61,439 nt of DNA from Apophysomyces variabilis. Taxonomy: Eukaryota > Mucoromycota > Mucoromycetes > Mucorales > Mucoraceae. Below the pieces are notes generated by a model. The model had not been told where the DNA came from. It did not search any database and was given only the letters and a program-made list of their open reading frames with translations. Location: NCBI GenBank assembly GCA_002749535.1, contig MZZL01000110.1, positions 83,708 to 145,146 on the forward strand, given 5' to 3'. The translations under genes and the position numbers were made by a program. Below are positions 59,489-61,439 of the stretch, piece by piece (the stretch's first letter is position 1; every line of letters starts with the position of its first letter).

Positions 59489-59555
59489 GGCCCTTTGTAA
59501 CTCTTTCGAAGACTTTACCATCACTCACATCGAGAGCATACACTCCTAACAAACA

Positions 59556-60662
59556 ATGACTCAAACTTTATTTGCCCCTATTCAACTTGGAAAAATCGCT
59601 CTTCAGCACCGCGTTGCCTTGGCCCCTCTAACGCGGTTCAGAGCTACAGAGACTCATATCCCTACGGATCTTATCGTCAAGTACTATGAGCAGCGTGCTA
59701 GTCGTCCAGGAACCTTGCTTATTACCGAAGCTGCAATGGTTACCGAAAGAGCAGGCGGCTATTACAGAGTTCCCGGTTTATGGAATAAAGAACAGCTAGC
59801 AGGATGGACAAAGGTGTTTGATGCCGTGCATGCCAAGGGATCATTTGTCTTTGTTCAACTTTGGGGTCTTGGAAAATCCGCTCTTGCTATGCCCAACTAC
59901 CTAGCCGAAAGAGGTTTCGAGGTGGTCTCTTCAGCTAACATACCCTCCACGGATGGAAAATCGCCCGGTGTACGAGCCTTGACAACGGCCGAAGTCAAGG
60001 AATATGTTCAAGACTTTATTACCGCAGGAAAGAATGCAATTGAGGCGGGTGCTGACGGGGTTGAAGTTCATGGTGCCAATGGTTACATTTTTGAGCAGTT
60101 TCTCAACGATATACTGAACAGTGAGCGAACTGATGAATATGGTGGATCCATCGAAAACCGCGCTCGCTTTTTACTCGAGGTCATCGATGGTCTAATTGCA
60201 GCTGTGGGTGCGGACAAAGTGGGAGTGCGACTTTCTCCTTACAACACGTACGGTGGTATGACTGTCAGCCGACTAGCCGTCGCTCAGTATGCCTATGTCC
60301 TTGCAGAACTCCAGAAGCGCGCGGATGCTGGAAACGAACTAGCCTATGTACATACTTTAGAAGCCGAGAAAGGAACCAAGCACGCTTCAGGAAAATCCAT
60401 TACTGAGGAAAACTTGGAGTGGATTCGTACCGTCTGGAATGGTGTATGGATCCGGAACCGAGATTACAAGCGCGAGGATGCCTTAAAGCTCACATCTGCC
60501 GATCCTAAAGTGGTTGTCAGTTTCGGACGTGATTTCATTTCCAACCCTGATTTAGTCCAGCGTCTCGAGAACAATTGGCCATTGAACGAAGGAAATTTGG
60601 CTACCTATTATACCAATGGCGAAGAAGGTTATATTGACTACCCGTTTTACAAACAAGAATAA
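59556..60662 (+). CDS. Old yellow enzyme family NAD(P)H:flavin oxidoreductase (copy 3)
   Basis: This is a single-exon FMN ene-reductase of 368 aa, closest to copy 1 (30334) in this window. All expected active-site features are present: APLTRFRA (flavin-contacting Thr), FVQLWGLGKSALAMPNYLAE (Trp of the flavin site), EVHGANGYIFEQFLND (His/Asn pair and catalytic Tyr), RTDEYGGSIENRARFLLE, and VSFGRDFISNPDL for phosphate binding. In the last motif the usual Gly after Arg is Asp, unlike copies 1 and 2 (GRGF). There is no targeting sequence. The intronless structure contrasts with most neighbours. A strong TATA box lies upstream, and the duplicated segment follows 300 bp downstream. Confidence 0.96.
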   Translation: MTQTLFAPIQLGKIALQHRVALAPLTRFRATETHIPTDLIVKYYEQRASRPGTLLITEAAMVTERAGGYYRVPGLWNKEQLAGWTKVFDAVHAKGSFVFVQLWGLGKSALAMPNYLAERGFEVVSSANIPSTDGKSPGVRALTTAEVKEYVQDFITAGKNAIEAGADGVEVHGANGYIFEQFLNDILNSERTDEYGGSIENRARFLLEVIDGLIAAVGADKVGVRLSPYNTYGGMTVSRLAVAQYAYVLAELQKRADAGNELAYVHTLEAEKGTKHASGKSITEENLEWIRTVWNGVWIRNRDYKREDALKLTSADPKVVVSFGRDFISNPDLVQRLENNWPLNEGNLATYYTNGEEGYIDYPFYKQE

Positions 60663-60966
60663 AATGCCAAAGTTACATGTCTCTAGAGTAACTGTATTTA
60701 TTAAGCAATAAGTAATAAAGCAAAACTATATCAATATGCAAAATGTCTACGTATAAGAACCAAATCGTCTTTTAAGTCTTCACTCGATAGACATCGAAAA
60801 AAGAATAAAATCATTACTCACTGCTTATTTACACACTTTGTTTACCAAATGGAACAAACGGCACTTGATCGATATAATGCCATTTCTCATACTATTAGAT
60901 CAATCATACAAGTTGGCCTAACAAAACAGAATCCCTGCAGTAAACATATACGAGACGAGGAAAACA
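60663..60966. other. Short intergenic stretch
   Basis: This is the 3' flank of the third OYE gene, with AATAAAG-like signals near 60714; nothing else is seen. Confidence 0.5.
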
Positions 60967-61439
60967 AAGTGAAAAACTCTAACATTAGAACAGAAAGCAA
61001 AACAATATAAATCAGTCTGATTGACAGTAGATAATAGTGTTGCGAATTTTGATATCCTGCAAAATCTCACCGCAAAAGTAAATAAAGACCAGGAAATTGG
61101 CTATGTCTCATCTCAACTAACCGTTAGTTAGTATCGCATCACATGTATAATGGCTCCACAAATGATGCTAACATCAGAAGTACGCACGCTTTTTCTGTTT
61201 TTTGAACGTTTTGCCGCTGCAACAAATTTATTTGATTGATATCAAAGCAGCAGGTCTAGCCTTAACCATAAACTAAAAAACACATGGTACTTCCTGTACA
61301 TGGCTGTCTGTGCTTGTCGGTTGCTCTTTTTGCGCTCATTCCGACGATAAGCAGGAGCAGGAGATGCTACTGTACAATGACAAATCAAGTTATAATACAG
61401 TTTTCACTTAACAAGTAAGACGCGTTTGTATGTCTGACA
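60967..61439. repeat. Duplicated segment, copy B (runs off the window end)
   Basis: About 98% identical to 29597-30068 in the same orientation. In copy A this segment is followed 265 bp later by an OYE gene, so another OYE copy may follow beyond the window. Confidence 0.95.

Noticed and set aside
1..61439. CRISPR arrays, rRNA or tRNA genes
   Set aside because: I found no regularly spaced repeats of CRISPR type and no convincing tRNA or rRNA sequence by eye; a covariance-model scan would be needed to exclude a single tRNA.

Overview
The window looks like a piece of an early-diverging filamentous fungus, most likely a Mucorales member of Mucoromycota. The reasons are: very intron-rich genes with 40-290 nt introns and canonical fungal GTAAGT/YAG sites; about 40% GC with many homopolymer runs between genes; a CotH-type spore-coat gene; a GH46 chitosanase (chitosan is a Mucorales wall polymer); an APSES regulator; and transposon families typical of that phylum. 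All exon structures were built by hand from splice motifs and reading-frame closure, and every intact gene model sums to a multiple of three. They are predictions, not transcript-supported.

Layout. 1-8.9 kb: a long gene-free leader, an APSES (StuA/Efg1-like) transcription factor (+), a 9-exon Kv-beta-type aldo/keto reductase (-) and an 8-exon secreted GH46 chitosanase (-). 8.9-15.7 kb: gene-poor sequence, then a decayed Helitron N-terminal region and, directly after it, a nearly complete but broken Fanzor (eukaryotic TnpB-like, RuvC) gene with a perfect 56-bp inverted repeat across one of its introns. 15.7-27.5 kb: an I78-type peptidase inhibitor (-), a 54-bp minisatellite, a 14-exon 851-aa protein of unrecognised family (+), a gene fragment, a FUN14 protein (+), a tiny cysteine-rich secreted protein (-) and a CUE-domain/PPxY protein (+).

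27.5-46.6 kb: two intronless old yellow enzyme (OYE) genes in convergent orientation, transposon remnants, the mitochondrial ATPase inhibitor IF1 (+), a tentative small gene (-), a CotH-like secreted protein (+) and a small poly-Q protein (-). 47.5-51.4 kb: a large decayed element that once encoded a zinc-binding domain plus a 3'-5' exonuclease. It contains a 738-bp tandem copy joined by an N, probably an assembly artefact. 52.6-57.4 kb: a housekeeping cluster of ribosomal protein eL18 (-), the mRNA export helicase Sub2/UAP56 (-) and peroxisomal D-amino-acid oxidase ending in SKL (+). 57.4-61.4 kb: a third intronless OYE (+), then a ~98% copy of the sequence found upstream of the first OYE, so a further OYE copy may lie just past the window.

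How the genes relate: there is no operon logic. The most interesting items are the Helitron-adjacent Fanzor pseudogene with its self-complementary intron/exon, the expanding OYE family in which one member has lost the usual catalytic Tyr and the flavin-site Trp, an AKR with its catalytic Tyr replaced by His, and an overlooked 80-aa cysteine-rich secreted protein.
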